From Rotaria macrura (lineage: Eukaryota; Rotifera; Eurotatoria; Philodinida; Philodinidae): DNA of 64,000 bases. Positions 62,165-64,000 of the stretch are shown piece by piece. Position 1 is the first letter of the stretch, and each line of letters starts with the position of its first letter. Made by a program: the position numbers and the translations under genes. The stretch spans positions 27,468-91,467 of the forward strand of contig OENT01000623.1 of the NCBI GenBank assembly GCA_900239685.1, in the 5' to 3' direction. The notes under the pieces are model-generated. The model was not told the DNA's origin. It saw only the letters and a program-made list of their open reading frames with translations, and did not search any database.

Positions 62165-64000
62165 TGTTATAATCTAAAGAGAAAAAAAATAGCAACAGAT
62201 GACATTTCATTTACAATGGAAAGCATTCGTGAGTTACAGTATCTTCAGAAGAAAAAGGATATTTCAATAGATTGTGAAAGTGGTGCGTATTATCGCTGAT
62301 TTTTTTCATACTCAGTAATGATGAAAGATATAGTAATTCCAAGAATTCGATCATAATATGAACTACTTACAGAAAATTGGCGATGACAAAGCTGTGTGTG
62401 TAGTAGTAATTTATATTATTACAGTTAGTAAGTAGATGCCGTTAAAAAGAGACTTTTTTTTACTGTTTCTAGACAATCTGTGTGTATTGGTAGCTTTATA
62501 TATATACAGCGATATGAAGCGAAACTAATGCAAGTAAGAAAATTCCAACGAAATGATCGGAATATTCTAATGACAATCCAAGTCTCAGTAATAACTAGAA
62601 TTTAGATGAATCATATTGAAAAATTCCAACATGTGTCAGTCATTCTCACATGATCAATATATCATTAAATCTTTTGTTGAATGATGTCTCTACACTTATG
62701 GATATATAGTTTACACCGTTTAGAGTACAACCGTAATCAATTAAAAAGATATCAAAAGAATAACTTCAATTGCTTTTGTTTTTTTTTTATGAAATATTTG
62801 AATTTTCAGTCATCATTAGATTTTTCCAATTTTTATAGCTAGTGAACATAGTGTAATGATCGAAATTTTCCCATAAGTGTTAAGATCATTCGAAACTGTT
62901 GTAGATTTTACTTGTAGTTTTTTTTAATTCAGCTTAATATATTAAGCCACGTTTCATTCATCACAATATCAGAAAATATGAATAGCCTATAGTAGTGCTT
63001 GAAATCTTTCCGCCATCATTGGAATTTTCTACGTTTCAATGGAAATTATCATCTGATAAAGAAATTATCTAGTAAATACAAACGCTCTCTAGATTCGGTT
63101 GGACTGTTCCTTCGATTTATAATGAATATATGAAGATTGCTGGAATTTTCCAGACGACACCAACATTCTCGAAAAAACATTTTGTCCTTTTGAAGACTAG
63201 AGTTCATTTCTCTAATTATTGATTGATGCCTCAGTCTATTTGGAACGAAACTACTCTCAACACCTCAATGTTTTAGAAATCTTGGGCAATATTTCAGGTA
63301 CTAGTGAAATTATTGATGATTAATATTGTTTTTTTCCGGAAAAGCATGACTCATGCTTACATTGGCCCCATCACTTTCGTTTAGTAATTGCTAGGGTATG
63401 AATCACTTGTGCATGTTTGTTTTTCTATTCTCTGTCTTCCGCTCCACCATTCCACATAGATGGTACGTGTGATACTCATGTGTGTTTCTTCTTTACTGAG
63501 CATATCTTTTTGTAGCATAAGTGTCTACTTGATCATCTCATCTTTTCCTACTGTTTGTAGGTTTTCTCGAAGTTAATCGATTCCCATGCTGTCTTCTCTC
63601 AGAAGGTAAAACAACAGATGTTTAGTATAAATCTAGCAGATTGATTTCTTCATTCACAATGATCAGTATACTTCTTCGATAATCAATGAGATTTGAATTC
63701 GCAATTACGCTTATTAGTAACAATGAAATTCATTTGCGAACTTTGTTTGTGGTAAGACAGTGCATAAAATGTTTTCAAGATTACTTTTAGATTATGTAAT
63801 TCTTTGAAAGATCAGAGAGTCATTTTCTTGAAGTACAGTATGATTTCGTTTCAGTTGAGTAAGAGATAAAAACCACGAAATACACCTATATGAACATTAA
63901 TATTCACACTATTGCTTTCTGAAGACCGACAATACTCATGGAACATTGAAGAGCCCATGATTCGATGAAATAAAACTGTTGTTCAGTGGTTTTGACTTAC
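62165..64000. other. Gene-free right end
   Basis: This holds the 5' flank of the kinase-OTU gene and AT-rich sequence to the edge. I see no coding frame, inverted repeat or RNA gene in it. Confidence 0.4.

Overview
The window looks like nuclear DNA of an invertebrate animal, most likely a bdelloid rotifer. The evidence is AT-rich sequence, GT-AG introns that are mostly 49-90 nt, an unmistakable animal striatin gene, two seven-transmembrane receptors whose motifs resemble receptor families I associate with bdelloids, a carbohydrate-active enzyme of the kind bdelloids often acquired horizontally, and many short non-autonomous transposon remnants. The species assignment is inference; no rRNA or mitochondrial marker is present. 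All gene models were spliced by eye from open frames and splice signals.

Layout. Positions 1-2854 (minus) hold a single-exon open frame of at least 951 codons with a GTPase-type P-loop, running off the left edge. About 2.9-8.5 kb is gene-poor and contains a GC-richer inverted-repeat element (4486-5322). A small secreted protein lies at 8569-9195 (plus) and a multi-pass membrane protein at 11185-11949 (minus). A decayed receptor pseudogene occupies about 15449-16320 (minus). From 16.3 to 30.5 kb I support no gene; this stretch carries several inverted-repeat elements, including a clear hAT-like one with an 8-bp target duplication (23275-24775). A rhodopsin-like receptor with a degenerate DRY motif lies at 30653-31633 (plus).

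From 35.2 to 48 kb is the gene-dense core, all on the plus strand: a 16-exon striatin (35246-42869) whose largest intron hosts a long-inverted-repeat element, a 4-exon disordered Ser/Arg/Tyr-rich protein (43717-45149), and a 9-exon SLC17-type anion transporter (46022-47979). After 6.3 kb without genes comes a 3-exon GH39 glycoside hydrolase (54323-57225), followed by a minus-strand 8-exon gene (62164-59437) that joins a choline-kinase/APH-like phosphotransferase to an OTU-like domain in one frame.

The genes form no operon or pathway. Striatin (STRIPAK scaffold) and the SLC17 carrier are ordinary animal genes. The GH39 enzyme, the kinase-OTU fusion and the large GTPase are the accessory genes most worth following. 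Transposon remnants concentrate in the gene-free blocks and the largest striatin intron.
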